Shown: positions 43,213-51,566 of the stretch, piece after piece
Numbering within the stretch: the first letter of the stretch is position 1
Layout: each line of letters opens with the position of its first letter
Assembly: GCA_963697345.1 (NCBI GenBank)
Contig: CAVONS010000010.1
Span: forward strand, 93,983-157,982
DNA from: Prado023 sp963697345
GTDB taxonomy: Bacteria > Actinomycetota > Actinomycetes > S36-B12 > CAIYMF01
Length of the DNA: 64,000 nt
Direction: 5' to 3'
The notes under the pieces: model-generated
Seen by the model: only the letters and a program-made list of their open reading frames with translations
What the model was told of the DNA's origin: nothing
Databases searched by the model: none
Translations under genes and position numbers: made by a program

Positions 43213-44370
43213 TCAGTTGGGCGGGTCGCCGACCGAACGGATCGCCGCGGCGGCCTCCTCGCCAGTCATCCCGGTCGACTGCAGCAGGTCGGCCGCGGAG
43301 AGGCGGATCTGGGCGATCATGGGTGCGTTGAACAACCCGGTGGGTGTCTGCGACGCTTCCCCGGAGGCGGTGACCCCGGCGGTCTCCTCCACTGCGGTGA
43401 GCAGGATTCGGGAGACGCTCGCGGGGTCTGCCTCCCCGGCCAGGACCTCGCCCAGTTCGCCCATGGCCTGCGCGAGATGGGCCATCGCTGCGGGAATGGC
43501 CTCGGGCACCGGCTCCTGGCGGTCGAGCGCGAGGGCGGCCTGACGAGCCAGCACGCGAAGGTTGCGCAGGGCATTGTCGAGGTGCACGCCGGCCAGGGCG
43601 TACGAGGCCAGCAGCGTGCGCTGGCCCCAGTACCAGGGCGCCAGCCGCACGGATTCGCGCGTGGCCTCCAGCCCGGCGTGGAACCCGGCGAGCACGGGAG
43701 CGGTTGCCCGCAGGGCGGCGAGCACCGAGTCGGCCCGTGCCGGGTCGGCCTCGGACAGGGCTCGACCGACGCCCTCGTACCCGTCGCGCAGCGTGCTCAG
43801 CATGGGATCCGTGGCGGCTCGGGCATGGCGGCCCGGGTCCACGGGCATCAGCAGCGCCGAGATCACCAGCCCGATGCCTCCCCCGATGAGCGCGTCCACG
43901 AATCGGCCTGTGTTCCACGGCTCGTTGGCGGTGGGCGGCGTGAGGGTCGCGATGAGGATGGCGGCCGACGAGGCCTGCATGATCAGGATCGGGCCGCCGC
44001 CGGCCATGATCGCACCCGTCAGGGCCAGGACGACGACCAGCCCGACCTGCCAGGCGCCCGTGCCGATCTCGGCGATCAGGATGTCGGCGAAGAGGATCCC
44101 GATGGCGTTGCCGACCACCAGCTCCGAGGCGCGGCGCAGTCGGTGTGCCAGCGAGACCGCAACGGTGGCGATCGCTGCTATCGGCGCGAAGAACGGCACG
44201 TCGTGGCCCAGGGCCTCGGCAGCTGCGTAGGCCAGCGAGGCGGCCACCGTCGCCTGAAGGATGACCCGCCAGGAGCGGCGAGCCTCGGCCAGGCCGTCCT
44301 GCGCCCGGGACAGCGTCGTGGACCCCGCGCCGGTCAAGGCCGCGCGTGGTGACGTTCGGGTTGCGCTCAT
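43213..44370 (-). CDS. FUSC-type aromatic acid exporter-like membrane protein
   Basis: 385 residues from MSATRTSPRAALTGAGS. Six N-terminal membrane segments (e.g. FFAPIAAIATVAVSLAHRLR, VVVLALTGAIMAGGGP) with a WRVILQATVAASLAYAAAEA start are followed by a ~190-residue helical cytoplasmic part. This is the FUSC/YccS layout linked to efflux of aromatic acids. Substrate unknown. Its 3' end lies 125 bp upstream of feoA, on the same strand. Confidence 0.82.
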   Translation of the reverse strand: MSATRTSPRAALTGAGSTTLSRAQDGLAEARRSWRVILQATVAASLAYAAAEALGHDVPFFAPIAAIATVAVSLAHRLRRASELVVGNAIGILFADILIAEIGTGAWQVGLVVVLALTGAIMAGGGPILIMQASSAAILIATLTPPTANEPWNTGRFVDALIGGGIGLVISALLMPVDPGRHARAATDPMLSTLRDGYEGVGRALSEADPARADSVLAALRATAPVLAGFHAGLEATRESVRLAPWYWGQRTLLASYALAGVHLDNALRNLRVLARQAALALDRQEPVPEAIPAAMAHLAQAMGELGEVLAGEADPASVSRILLTAVEETAGVTASGEASQTPTGLFNAPMIAQIRLSAADLLQSTGMTGEEAAAAIRSVGDPPN

Positions 44371-44465
44371 GCTCCGGGACAGTAGTGCGCGCAGCGGGGC
44401 TTCCCTCGCGGCGGGCTGACCACGCTCAGGGCGGTGCGACCGGCAGATCCTGGGGTGGGACGACA

Positions 44466-44498
44466 ATCGGGCGCCGGACCCGGAGGTCTGCGCCCGAT
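44466..44498 (-). terminator. Terminator of the small Cys-rich gene
   Basis: ATCGGGCGC (44466-44474) pairs with GCGCCCGAT (44490-44498), 9-bp stem, 15-nt loop, 18 bp past the stop of the 38-residue gene. Confidence 0.6.
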
Positions 44499-44516
44499 CG
44501 AGGTCAGGTCAGAGGA

Positions 44517-44633
44517 TCAGCGGCAGGTGCACCTGCGTGTGTCGGGCACGTTGGCCATGACCTGGTCGACGTGGCGACCGCAGCCGGAGTAGGTGACGTT
44601 TCCGCAGGAACGGCAGATGGCGGGGCTGCACAT
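44517..44633 (-). CDS. 38-residue Cys-rich protein
   Basis: 38 residues: MCSPAICRSCGNVTYSGCGR followed by HVDQVMANVPDTRRCTCR. Six Cys (2, 7, 10, 18, 35, 37) and His21 could bind a metal or carry persulfide. ATG after AAAGGAG with good spacing; a terminator follows. Too short for routine ORF calling, but Cys content, ribosome site, terminator and a CsoR-type operator 44-59 bp upstream argue for a real gene. I believe similar short proteins occur in other actinobacteria but cannot confirm. Function unknown; copper or thiol stress handling is the likely context. Confidence 0.8.
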   Translation of the reverse strand: MCSPAICRSCGNVTYSGCGRHVDQVMANVPDTRRCTCR

Positions 44634-44674
44634 GGTGTTCTCCTTTGAGGTTCTGTGGCTTGACGTTGTCTCCA

Positions 44675-45625
44675 CTATACCCTGGGGGGTATCTGACTCG
44701 CAACCTCCGTGGGTGGCTTGACGAGGATCGGTTCCCAGGGCGGCGTGGGCGCGGCGATACGTGCCAGCTGCGAATCGACCTCGCCGAAGCGCTGCGCGCG
44801 GTCGCGCCAGTCGGAGTAGAAGGCCGAGACCTCATCGGCACTGCGAGCCACGAAGTTCCACCACATGAACACCGGCTCGGGGAAGGGGGTGCCGCCGAGC
44901 ACCATGAGTGACGTGGTCTCACGCACGCAGACATCGACCTCCGAGCGTCCCGGACCAAGCGCGGCGATCTGCCCCGGGGAGGTGCTCGTTCGCGGCGCCG
45001 CGACCCCGGTACCACCCGGATCGCTCACACTGACCGGTCCGTCGAGGGCGATGAGGGCGTGCTCGAAGTCCGGGTTCAGCGGGAAGGTCGTGACCCCCGG
45101 CTGGAGTGTCACCTGCATCCCCAGCAGGCCGGTGGCGAAGGCAGCCGGGGACACGGCGTCCAGGTAGGTGCCGGCGATGAGCGTGGCGGAGGCATGGCCC
45201 CACTCGACGAACGGCAGCTCCCGGTGGTGCTCGAACGCCGGCTCGCCGTTGCGGCTGCCGTCCGGCTGGGCCACCCACAGCTGCATCCCGTGCAGGGTGC
45301 CCCGGTAGGTCCCGGTGTTCTCCTCGGCGTGGACCACGCCGCGGCCCGCCGTCATCAGGTTGACCTGACCCGGTCGGATCAACTGCTCGGAGCCGAGACT
45401 GTCGCGGTGCAGGATGGCTCCGTCCATGAGCCAGGTGACGGTCTGGAGCCCGGTGTGTGGGTGCGGACCCACGTCGAGACCCGCTGACTCGGTGACCTCG
45501 GCGGGTCCCATGTGGTCGGCGAAGCACCAGGCCCCCACGGTTCGCAGCCTGCGACGTGGGAGCACTCGGCGCACTCGTGCACCGCCGACCTCGGCCTCGA
45601 CGCCGTCGTGCACCTCGATGGTCAT
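44675..45625 (-). CDS. Pirin-like bicupin protein
   Basis: 316 residues. Pirins are iron-binding bicupins, some with quercetin dioxygenase activity. N-terminal cupin has GPHPHTGLQTVTWLMDGAIL and MTAGRGVVHAEEN, giving the expected three His and one Glu. The C-terminal cupin (LQPGVTTFPLNPDFEHALIA) has fewer ligands, as usual. MWWNFVARSADEVSAFYSDW is the pirin C-terminal signature. The final codons (SQIPPRV, stop) coincide with the CsoR-type palindrome. Confidence 0.92.
   Translation of the reverse strand: MTIEVHDGVEAEVGGARVRRVLPRRRLRTVGAWCFADHMGPAEVTESAGLDVGPHPHTGLQTVTWLMDGAILHRDSLGSEQLIRPGQVNLMTAGRGVVHAEENTGTYRGTLHGMQLWVAQPDGSRNGEPAFEHHRELPFVEWGHASATLIAGTYLDAVSPAAFATGLLGMQVTLQPGVTTFPLNPDFEHALIALDGPVSVSDPGGTGVAAPRTSTSPGQIAALGPGRSEVDVCVRETTSLMVLGGTPFPEPVFMWWNFVARSADEVSAFYSDWRDRAQRFGEVDSQLARIAAPTPPWEPILVKPPTEVASQIPPRV
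44677..44692. promoter_or_regulatory. CsoR/CstR-type operator
   Basis: ATACCC-TGGG-GGGTAT, a perfect 6-bp inverted repeat with a 4-bp spacer, the form bound by CsoR-family copper or persulfide sensors. It overlaps the last codons of pirin and lies ahead of the 38-residue gene. No csoR gene is in the window. Confidence 0.7.
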
Positions 45626-45756
45626 GATGCAAGCGTCGCCCGGCCCTGCCGTGCGCGCAAGGGGGTTGCGGCGCTGCGCTGGGAGTGGGGACGCTCGCTG
45701 TCTGTCAGAATGATGGCCGGCGAGGAGGGCGGACGGCCGTCCGCTCTACGCGCCCG

Positions 45757-45829
45757 GCCCCCGTAGCTCAGGGGATAGAGCGATGGTTTCCTAAACCACA
45801 GGCCGCAGGTTCGAATCCTGCCGGGGGCA
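45757..45829 (+). tRNA. tRNA-Arg (anticodon CCU)
   Basis: 73 nt. Acceptor GCCCCCG (45757-45763) with CGGGGGC; loop TTCCTAA gives CCU for AGG. T-arm GCAGGTTCGAATCCTGC is perfect. CCA is not encoded. An integrase gene follows in the same orientation, so its 3' end is the likely attachment site. Confidence 0.95.
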
Positions 45830-45913
45830 CCGAGTAACACCGCAGGTCAGAGGCTGGTTTCTCAAGGTATCTGGTATCCCCGTTACCCCCAGATCTGTCC
45901 GTCGTGCCAGCTT

Positions 45914-45943
45914 CGTGCCAGATCGGAGCTAGCATCTGGCACG
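45914..45943. repeat. Inverted repeat upstream of the integrase gene
   Basis: CGTGCCAGAT (45914-45923) and ATCTGGCACG (45934-45943) are a perfect 10-bp inverted repeat with a 10-nt gap; a third partial copy CGTGCCAG lies at 45903-45910. Candidate integrase arm site or operator, 47 bp before the ATG. Confidence 0.7.
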
Positions 45944-45990
45944 GGCGAGCCCGCTGGATCGCCCTCGATGGAGCCGCGAGGGGGATCGTG

Positions 45991-47169
45991 ATGGCCAAGT
46001 TCGGAAGCCTGCGCAAGCTCCCGTCGGGGCGGTGGCAGGCGCGCTACACGGACCACAACAACGGGCGGATGATCAGCGCCCCGGACACGTTCCGGACCAA
46101 GTCGGATGCCTCGGCCTGGTTGGCCGCCCGGCGCGCGGACATCGACCGCGGGCTGATCACCAACGATGTAGCAGCGCGACTGCCGCTGGCGGCCTACTGG
46201 GACGACTACCTGCCGTCGATCGAGGTGCGCCTGCGGCCCTCATCGGTCCGGGACTACTCGTACTCGTGGAGCAAGTGGATCAAGCCACGGTTCGGCGCTG
46301 TGCCGGTCTCCAAGATCCTGCCGAGGGACATCGATCGGTGGATGGCCGACATGCAGGCGAAGGGGATGTCCGCGCAGAAGGTGCGCAGCGCCTTCGGTGT
46401 TCTGTCGAGGCTGCTGGACAGGGCCGTGCGGGATGGGGCGATCCCGGTCAACCCGGCGAGCCGTCGCTCGGATCCGCTGCCCCGGATCCGTCGGGTGGAC
46501 CGGCCGGTGCTGACCGTCGCGGAGGTCGAGGACCTGGTCACGCACTTCGAGCACGAGGACGACCGGGTGCTGGTCCGGTTGCTCGCCTACGGCGGACTGC
46601 GGATCGGCGAGGCGTTGGCGCTTCAACGCCAGGACGTCGACCTGAAGCGAGGCCTGCTGCACGTCCAGCGATCGGTGTCCGATGCTGGTGGGGTCGTGCG
46701 GGTCCACGACACGAAGACCGGCCGGGACCGGTGGGTGGCGCTGCCGGCCTCCCTGGTCGCTCAACTGCGCGAGCTTCTGCGGGATCGGCCCATCAACGCC
46801 GACGCGTTGCTGTTCCCGAACTCCGACGGCGGCTACCGGCGGGCGCGTGTGACGGATCGCCACCGTCGGATCAAGGCGGTGAAGGCGTGGAACGCCAGCC
46901 GCGTCGACGACGAGGACCGTCAGCTTGACCCGATCGCGGTCGGGTTCCACGACCTGCGCTCGGTGTGCGCCTCGCTGCTGATCGACGCCGGCGCGTCGCC
47001 GAAGGATGTGCAGGCACACCTGGGTCACGCGTCGATCCAGACCACGCTGGAGATCTACGCCCGCGTCCGCCCCGAACGGTCGGCCGACCTGGCGCAGCGC
47101 CTGGAGGCCCTGATCGACGAAGGAGTCAAGGCTCGTCCACGGCGTGGCGAAAGCGCCGAAAAGGTATAG
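45991..47169 (+). CDS. int: Tyrosine recombinase integrase
   Basis: 392 residues; ATG after GAGGGGGA. N-terminal AP2-like arm-binding domain (RKLPSGRWQARYTDHNNGRM), SAM-like core-binding domain (~65-160), then the catalytic domain with R in YGGLRIGEAL, Lys in HDTKTGRDRWVALP, HxxR in FHDLRSVCAS, His in HLGHAS and the nucleophile in LEIYARV. Typical of actinobacterial phage and integrative-element integrases that use tRNA genes. The stop is 20 bp before brnT. Confidence 0.95.
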   Translation: MAKFGSLRKLPSGRWQARYTDHNNGRMISAPDTFRTKSDASAWLAARRADIDRGLITNDVAARLPLAAYWDDYLPSIEVRLRPSSVRDYSYSWSKWIKPRFGAVPVSKILPRDIDRWMADMQAKGMSAQKVRSAFGVLSRLLDRAVRDGAIPVNPASRRSDPLPRIRRVDRPVLTVAEVEDLVTHFEHEDDRVLVRLLAYGGLRIGEALALQRQDVDLKRGLLHVQRSVSDAGGVVRVHDTKTGRDRWVALPASLVAQLRELLRDRPINADALLFPNSDGGYRRARVTDRHRRIKAVKAWNASRVDDEDRQLDPIAVGFHDLRSVCASLLIDAGASPKDVQAHLGHASIQTTLEIYARVRPERSADLAQRLEALIDEGVKARPRRGESAEKV

Positions 47170-47189
47170 AATCTATCCCAAGGAGACGG

Positions 47190-47453
47190 ATGGAGTTCGA
47201 GTTCGATGAGCAGAAGAGCGCAGCCAACCAGGTCAAGCACGGGATCGACTTCGTGCTGGCGCAGGCGCTGTGGCTCGACGACTCACTGGTCGAGGTCCCG
47301 GCACGTACGCGGGATGAGCCCCGGTTCCTTGTGGTCGGCATGATCGGCCGACGCCACTGGTCGGCGATCGTGACCTACCGGGGGTCGAGCGTGCGGATCA
47401 TCTCGGTTCGCAGGTCGCGTGTGGAGGAGGTGGCTCTCTATGAGAGCGAATGA
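47190..47453 (+). CDS. brnT: BrnT-family type II toxin
   Basis: 87 residues, ATG after AAGGAGA. RelE-fold ribonuclease toxin: MEFEFDEQKSAANQVKHGID at the start, DEPRFLVVGMIGRRHWSAIV and RIISVRRSRVEEVALYES at the end, all standard BrnT segments. Upstream ATAGA-A-TCTAT (47166-47176) overlaps the integrase stop and may be the operator, since BrnA represses its own operon. brnA overlaps the 3' end by 14 bp. Confidence 0.93.
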   Translation: MEFEFDEQKSAANQVKHGIDFVLAQALWLDDSLVEVPARTRDEPRFLVVGMIGRRHWSAIVTYRGSSVRIISVRRSRVEEVALYESE

Positions 47454-47667
47454 GTTGGACGAGAAGTTCGACGCAGGTGAAGACGTCACGGAGCACCTGG
47501 ACCTCGCTGCGGCACGCCGCCCGTTGCGGGACCAGCGCCGGGTGAATGTCGACTTCCCGGTGTGGATGGTGGAGTCGCTGGATCGTGAGGCCCAGCGCCT
47601 GGGCGTCACCCGGCAGTCCGTCATCAAGATGTGGATCGCCGAACGGCTCGAGCAACGAGCGAGCTGA
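47440..47667 (+). CDS. brnA: BrnA-family antitoxin
   Basis: 75 residues from MRANELDEKFDAGEDVTEHL after GGAGGAGG. C-terminal ribbon-helix-helix domain (RRVNVDFPVWMVESLDREAQ, RLGVTRQSVIKMWIAERLEQ) binds DNA; the N-terminal acidic arm wraps the toxin. Forms the BrnT-BrnA complex and probably stabilises the element. Confidence 0.92.
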   Translation: MRANELDEKFDAGEDVTEHLDLAAARRPLRDQRRVNVDFPVWMVESLDREAQRLGVTRQSVIKMWIAERLEQRAS

Positions 47668-47698
47668 CCCGGCGGACGCGACCGTGTGCGCCTGCTCG

Positions 47699-47995
47699 TC
47701 AGCTGGCGCGGTGGGTGTTCCGGTAGGTCGCCCACGGGTCGATCGGATCCACACGCCCGGCGTTCGTGAACTGCTCGACATCAGCGAGGGTGAATCGGAC
47801 GTAGCGGCCGACCTTGGTGAAGCCGATGCGGCGCTCGGCGACCAGGCGGCGCACGAATCGCTCGGGTGTGCAGAGCAGCTCGGCGACCTGCGCGATGTTG
47901 AGCATCGGCTCCCGATCGTGATGACGCTCAGGACCTGGCGTTGCGGGAGTGGGCGCCGTTCCCTTGCGCCGGCTGGGATTCGAGGCGTTGGTCAT
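47699..47995 (-). CDS. Excisionase-like helix-turn-helix protein
   Basis: 98 residues from MTNASNPSRRKG after GAGGAG. A ~40-residue basic, Pro-rich N-terminus, then a MerR-like winged helix: MLNIAQVAELLCTPERFVRR followed by LVAERRIGFTKVGRYVRF. This is the HTH_17 excisionase family. It may direct excision with the integrase, or regulate the relaxase gene just downstream on the same strand. Confidence 0.82.
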   Translation of the reverse strand: MTNASNPSRRKGTAPTPATPGPERHHDREPMLNIAQVAELLCTPERFVRRLVAERRIGFTKVGRYVRFTLADVEQFTNAGRVDPIDPWATYRNTHRAS

Positions 47996-48118
47996 TGGGT
48001 GCTCCTCGTTGTGGGTGTCGTCTCTCGAATGTGCACGGACCCCCAGTGGCCGGGGTTGCCCAGCGCCTCCACGCACGCGGGGGCTTGGGGTCAGCCGTCG
48101 GCGATCGAGAGGGCGGTC

Positions 48119-51100
48119 TCACGCCGGACGTGCCGGTGATGCGAGCCCAGCGGAACGTGTGCGTCGAGTCATGTGGCCCCGGTTGGGCCCGGATGGCGAC
48201 GTGGCGATCCCGTCCGGCAGCGGCCCCGAGTCCGTGACACCGACCGATGTCCGGGCGGCCAGGGGCGCGCTGATCGCAGCGTCCAGGTCCGCGTCTGGTG
48301 TCGCTGCCCGAGCGGCCCGCAGGGTCTCGGTGGCAGACAGTTCAGCCTGCGTGTTCGCGAGGATGGCGGCCATGAGTGGTGTCGGATCCGGCGCGAGCGG
48401 CGTCGTTGCGGGTCCGCAGCCGTCTTCACCGGCTGGATCTGACATCAGGTAGGTGTGGTTGGCGTCGCGGCCGCGGGTCATCGCGACGTAGAAGGCCTCC
48501 CGGCTGGTGGCCGGGCTGGCCAGAGTGTGGCTGGTGTCCACGGTGATGCCTTGGGCGCGGTGCGCCGTGATGGCATATCCGAGGTCGACGTGCTCGGTGA
48601 CGTATGCCGCGGGGAGTCGGATGCTCAGGCCCGGATCGCCGGCGTCCCGCGTGGCACCGCCGCCGAGTGGGGCAGCGGTCAGGGAGCCGTCATCGTGGGT
48701 GGCGGTGACGGTCCAGAGGGTGCCGTTGCGGACGTGCTGGCCGTCGGGGAGCCGCAGGGTGCGGTCGTTGCGGCGGGTGACGATCGTGTCGCCAGCGCCC
48801 ACCTGGCCTCGGTCAGGGCCGCAGGACCCGCCGAGCGTACGCATGGATCCGGTGACGGTCCCGCGGGTGACGGCCTCGCTGTGCGCGCGGTCGTTCAAGG
48901 CGGAGACGGTGGCCGTGTCGGGCGCGACCAGGATGCTGTTCAGCCTCGCCTCGCGGTCGGTGGCCCACGCGGTGTAGGCGGCGTCGAGCATCTTCTCGGG
49001 TGGGCCGGCGTGCAGCCGGTCGTGGGCGAGGTAGTGCTCGATGGCCACGGGGTCACCGGTACGCAGGCTGCGGGTGGCGGCGGCTTCCCAGCCGCTGGTG
49101 AACCGCCACAGCGAATGCAGTTGTGCGGGCGTTCCGGTGCGGGCGAGCATCCCGAACCCGCCGCCTGCGGTGACGGCACCGAGTTGGGCATGGTCGCCGA
49201 CGAGGAGCACCTTGGCCCCGGCGCACTCGGCCTGGGAGACCAGGCGGGAAAGGTCGAGTGTGCCGGCGAGGGTGGCCTCGTCGACGATGAGCAGTTGCCG
49301 GGGCTGCAGCTGCCAGGACTGCTGGTCGGCGAACAGGGCGGTGATAGTCGCTGAGATGCGTCTGACCTCGGCGACGTCACCGGCGGCAGCGGCGTTACCG
49401 CGACGCTCGCGCAGTGCGGTGATCGTTGCAGCCCTGCGAGTGGCCCCGTTGCCGGTGGTCTCGTGCAGCCATTTGGCGGTGTTCTCGGTCGGGATTCCCA
49501 GGGCGCTGCTCAGCTGATGAGCGGCGGTGGCCGAGGGGGCCAGGCCAATCACGCTGTCGTCCCCATGTACCCGTTGCCACAGGGTTGCCAGCACGCTCAG
49601 GGTAGTGGTCTTGCCAGACCCAGCTGGGCCGACGAGCACATCGACCCGGCGCCCGGAGGTGGCAACGTGCCGGACCGCGGTGATCTGGTCGGGAGACAGC
49701 CCATCGGCCAGGGCGGGTTGCGGGCGGACCGGTGCCCGGAAGTGCAGCCCTGTCTCCACGGTGGCCGCTTTGAGGGCCGGGGCTGAGGCGTCCGCGTGCG
49801 CGGCAACGAGATACTCCTCAGCGGCAACAAGCTCAGGGTGCGCGAACCTCGCTTCCCCCGCCCGGATGCGCATCCCGGTATCTGCGCCTCGTCCCGCTTC
49901 GGGGGCGTCGAGGGCGGGTAGGTCCAAGGGAACGCAGATCGCTTTCACGTCAGCGACTACCCGCTCGAGGAGCTGGGTGCGTTCTGTGAGGCTGGCCATC
50001 CGTAGTCCGCGGGTGGCCCTGGCGGTCTCGGCCCAGATGTTCCACTCAGTGAACACCGCGCGGCGGTCCACCAGCCCGTCGGCGACCATGCCCGCCAGCC
50101 GGTGCACCGTCTCGGTGCTGATCTGCTCGGCGCGCACACGCTGTGCCGGGTCCGCCGACAGGGCCTCGGCGGTGACCTGCCGCGGCTGTAGGCCCGTGAC
50201 CCGGCGGGCGGTAGCGGCCCATCGCGTGAGCAAGTGGCCGAGGGGCTGCGGGGTCTTCACCGGGCGGGTCGCCAACGTGGCCTGCTGACGCAACTTCACG
50301 ATCTCCGTGCGCGTGGGTGCCCGCCCGTTATCGGCCCGGAACCGGGCGGTGAGCGAAGCCAGCTCGCCGGCGATCGACGTCGAGCGGGTCGAGAACGCGG
50401 CGAGGAGTTCGTCGCTCAATCCGGTGATCTCATGCGCGGGGGTCCGGTTCGCTCCTCGGGATCTGAACCCCCATCGGACCGGCAATCGGGCGGCAAGGCG
50501 ATCTGCGAACACGTCGTCGTACATCTCCGACACTGCGACCGCCGCCAGATACAGGGTCCGCCCGTCGATCGCGCGCCACTGCCCATCAGGACCCTGGACC
50601 CGGTTGGCGATGATCACGTGGGTGTGCAGGTTGGGATCCCCAAGCCGGGTGTCCCAGTGGTCGAACCCCGCAGCGAGCATCCCCCGGGTGGCGACCTGGT
50701 TGACCCCGTTGCGCCCGGTCCGGGTGAACAGCGCCCGATCTTCGATCCATCCCAACAGATCACTAACGGCCGCCCGGTGCGCGTCGGCCACTGCTTGTCG
50801 GGTGGGCTCGTCGCCCAGGCCCCACAGCACACTGGCCGACTTGGGTACCGTGAACGTCAGATCGAACCCGGACACCCGCCGCGACGTGTCAGCCCGCGGC
50901 GCCAGGCCCAAGTGCTGGCCCGTGACCGGGTGCCGGCCCGCCCCGAACAGCAACGCCAACTGGTCCTCGGACACCACCTCGCCTGGGCTGATCGACGTCG
51001 GGGAATCCATCGAGAGGCCGGCCAGGCCGCGATCGAGCCACCGGCCGGGCGGGTAGCCGGTGCGTGAGTAGTAGTCGACCAGGGAGTCGCTGATCGCGCG

Positions 51101-51178
51101 GCGTGCGTCACCACAGGCAGTGTGGCGCAGCAGGTACTGATAGCCGGCGCCACCGGACAGCCGGTGCAGCGACATCAT
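48119..51178 (-). CDS. MobF (TrwC/TraI-like) relaxase-helicase
   Basis: 1019 residues from MMSLHRLSGGAGYQYLLRHT; an in-frame GTG/ATG-poor extension upstream was rejected. N-terminal relaxase: tyrosines at ~36, 37 and 42 (DYYSRTGYPPG) and the metal His pair in LGDPNLHTHVIIANRV. This nicks oriT and stays on the 5' end. The helicase half has VGPAGSGKTTTL (Walker A), IVDEATLAG (Walker B), AITAHRAQGITVD and FYVAMTRGRDANHT (motifs V-VI of RecD/TraI helicases). Somewhat shorter than plasmid TraI proteins. Marks the element as mobilizable. Confidence 0.93.
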   Translation of the reverse strand: MMSLHRLSGGAGYQYLLRHTACGDARRAISDSLVDYYSRTGYPPGRWLDRGLAGLSMDSPTSISPGEVVSEDQLALLFGAGRHPVTGQHLGLAPRADTSRRVSGFDLTFTVPKSASVLWGLGDEPTRQAVADAHRAAVSDLLGWIEDRALFTRTGRNGVNQVATRGMLAAGFDHWDTRLGDPNLHTHVIIANRVQGPDGQWRAIDGRTLYLAAVAVSEMYDDVFADRLAARLPVRWGFRSRGANRTPAHEITGLSDELLAAFSTRSTSIAGELASLTARFRADNGRAPTRTEIVKLRQQATLATRPVKTPQPLGHLLTRWAATARRVTGLQPRQVTAEALSADPAQRVRAEQISTETVHRLAGMVADGLVDRRAVFTEWNIWAETARATRGLRMASLTERTQLLERVVADVKAICVPLDLPALDAPEAGRGADTGMRIRAGEARFAHPELVAAEEYLVAAHADASAPALKAATVETGLHFRAPVRPQPALADGLSPDQITAVRHVATSGRRVDVLVGPAGSGKTTTLSVLATLWQRVHGDDSVIGLAPSATAAHQLSSALGIPTENTAKWLHETTGNGATRRAATITALRERRGNAAAAGDVAEVRRISATITALFADQQSWQLQPRQLLIVDEATLAGTLDLSRLVSQAECAGAKVLLVGDHAQLGAVTAGGGFGMLARTGTPAQLHSLWRFTSGWEAAATRSLRTGDPVAIEHYLAHDRLHAGPPEKMLDAAYTAWATDREARLNSILVAPDTATVSALNDRAHSEAVTRGTVTGSMRTLGGSCGPDRGQVGAGDTIVTRRNDRTLRLPDGQHVRNGTLWTVTATHDDGSLTAAPLGGGATRDAGDPGLSIRLPAAYVTEHVDLGYAITAHRAQGITVDTSHTLASPATSREAFYVAMTRGRDANHTYLMSDPAGEDGCGPATTPLAPDPTPLMAAILANTQAELSATETLRAARAATPDADLDAAISAPLAARTSVGVTDSGPLPDGIATSPSGPNRGHMTRRTRSAGLASPARPA

Positions 51179-51566
51179 TGGCACGCCGCCAGCTCGGCGT
51201 CCCAGCGTACAGATCCCACACCCTACGGATGTGCGCCGCGGCCTCGAACCCGCGGCCCCGTCGGGGCAGATGCAAGACAAGTCTGCTGCTAGCTTGGCGC
51301 CCACTTCGCCCAGAAGGACGCACGCCAGGGCCCGGCTGTCTGCCGGATGGAGGGCGCTACTCAGGGCGACTCAGAGGCACGGACTCGGGCCATGAGGCCC
51401 TGGACACTGCTTCGCCAGCACACGGATGAGGAGTCGGCGCGAGTGTGGCGGGCCTGTCAGATGGGCGCCGAGCGTGACTGACGCAGCGGCGGGCGACTAC
51501 CCAACGCGGCTGCGCCACAGCACCTATCGCTTGGGTTCGCCTCGCCGCGGCCTCGGTGCGGGGCGG
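51179..51566. other. 388-bp gap after the relaxase gene
   Basis: No gene recognised. Being upstream of the relaxase, it is the natural place for oriT. I see only a small hairpin GGGCC-ATGA-GGCCC (51387-51400) and no copy of the tRNA-Arg 3' end. Confidence 0.4.

Larger units (their letters stand above)
45757..51178. mobile_element. Integrative mobilizable element at tRNA-Arg, left part
   Basis: Tyrosine integrase, BrnT/BrnA, an excisionase-like HTH gene and a MobF relaxase-helicase lie together immediately after tRNA-Arg(CCU). No conjugative ATPase or type IV secretion genes are present, so it would need help to transfer. I found no second copy of the tRNA 3' end in the window, hence the right border is unknown and the end given here is simply the relaxase start codon. 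Confidence 0.7.

Noticed and set aside
45757..45829. tRNA-Arg considered broken by element insertion.
   Set aside because: All stems, including the T-arm and acceptor, are intact, so integration restored the gene.
51230..51300. A sequence resembling the T-arm of the tRNA-Arg (GGCCGC-GGTTCGA) near the relaxase start, considered as attR.
   Set aside because: It is in the opposite orientation, similarity stops after about 14 bases, and the acceptor part of the tRNA is not repeated.
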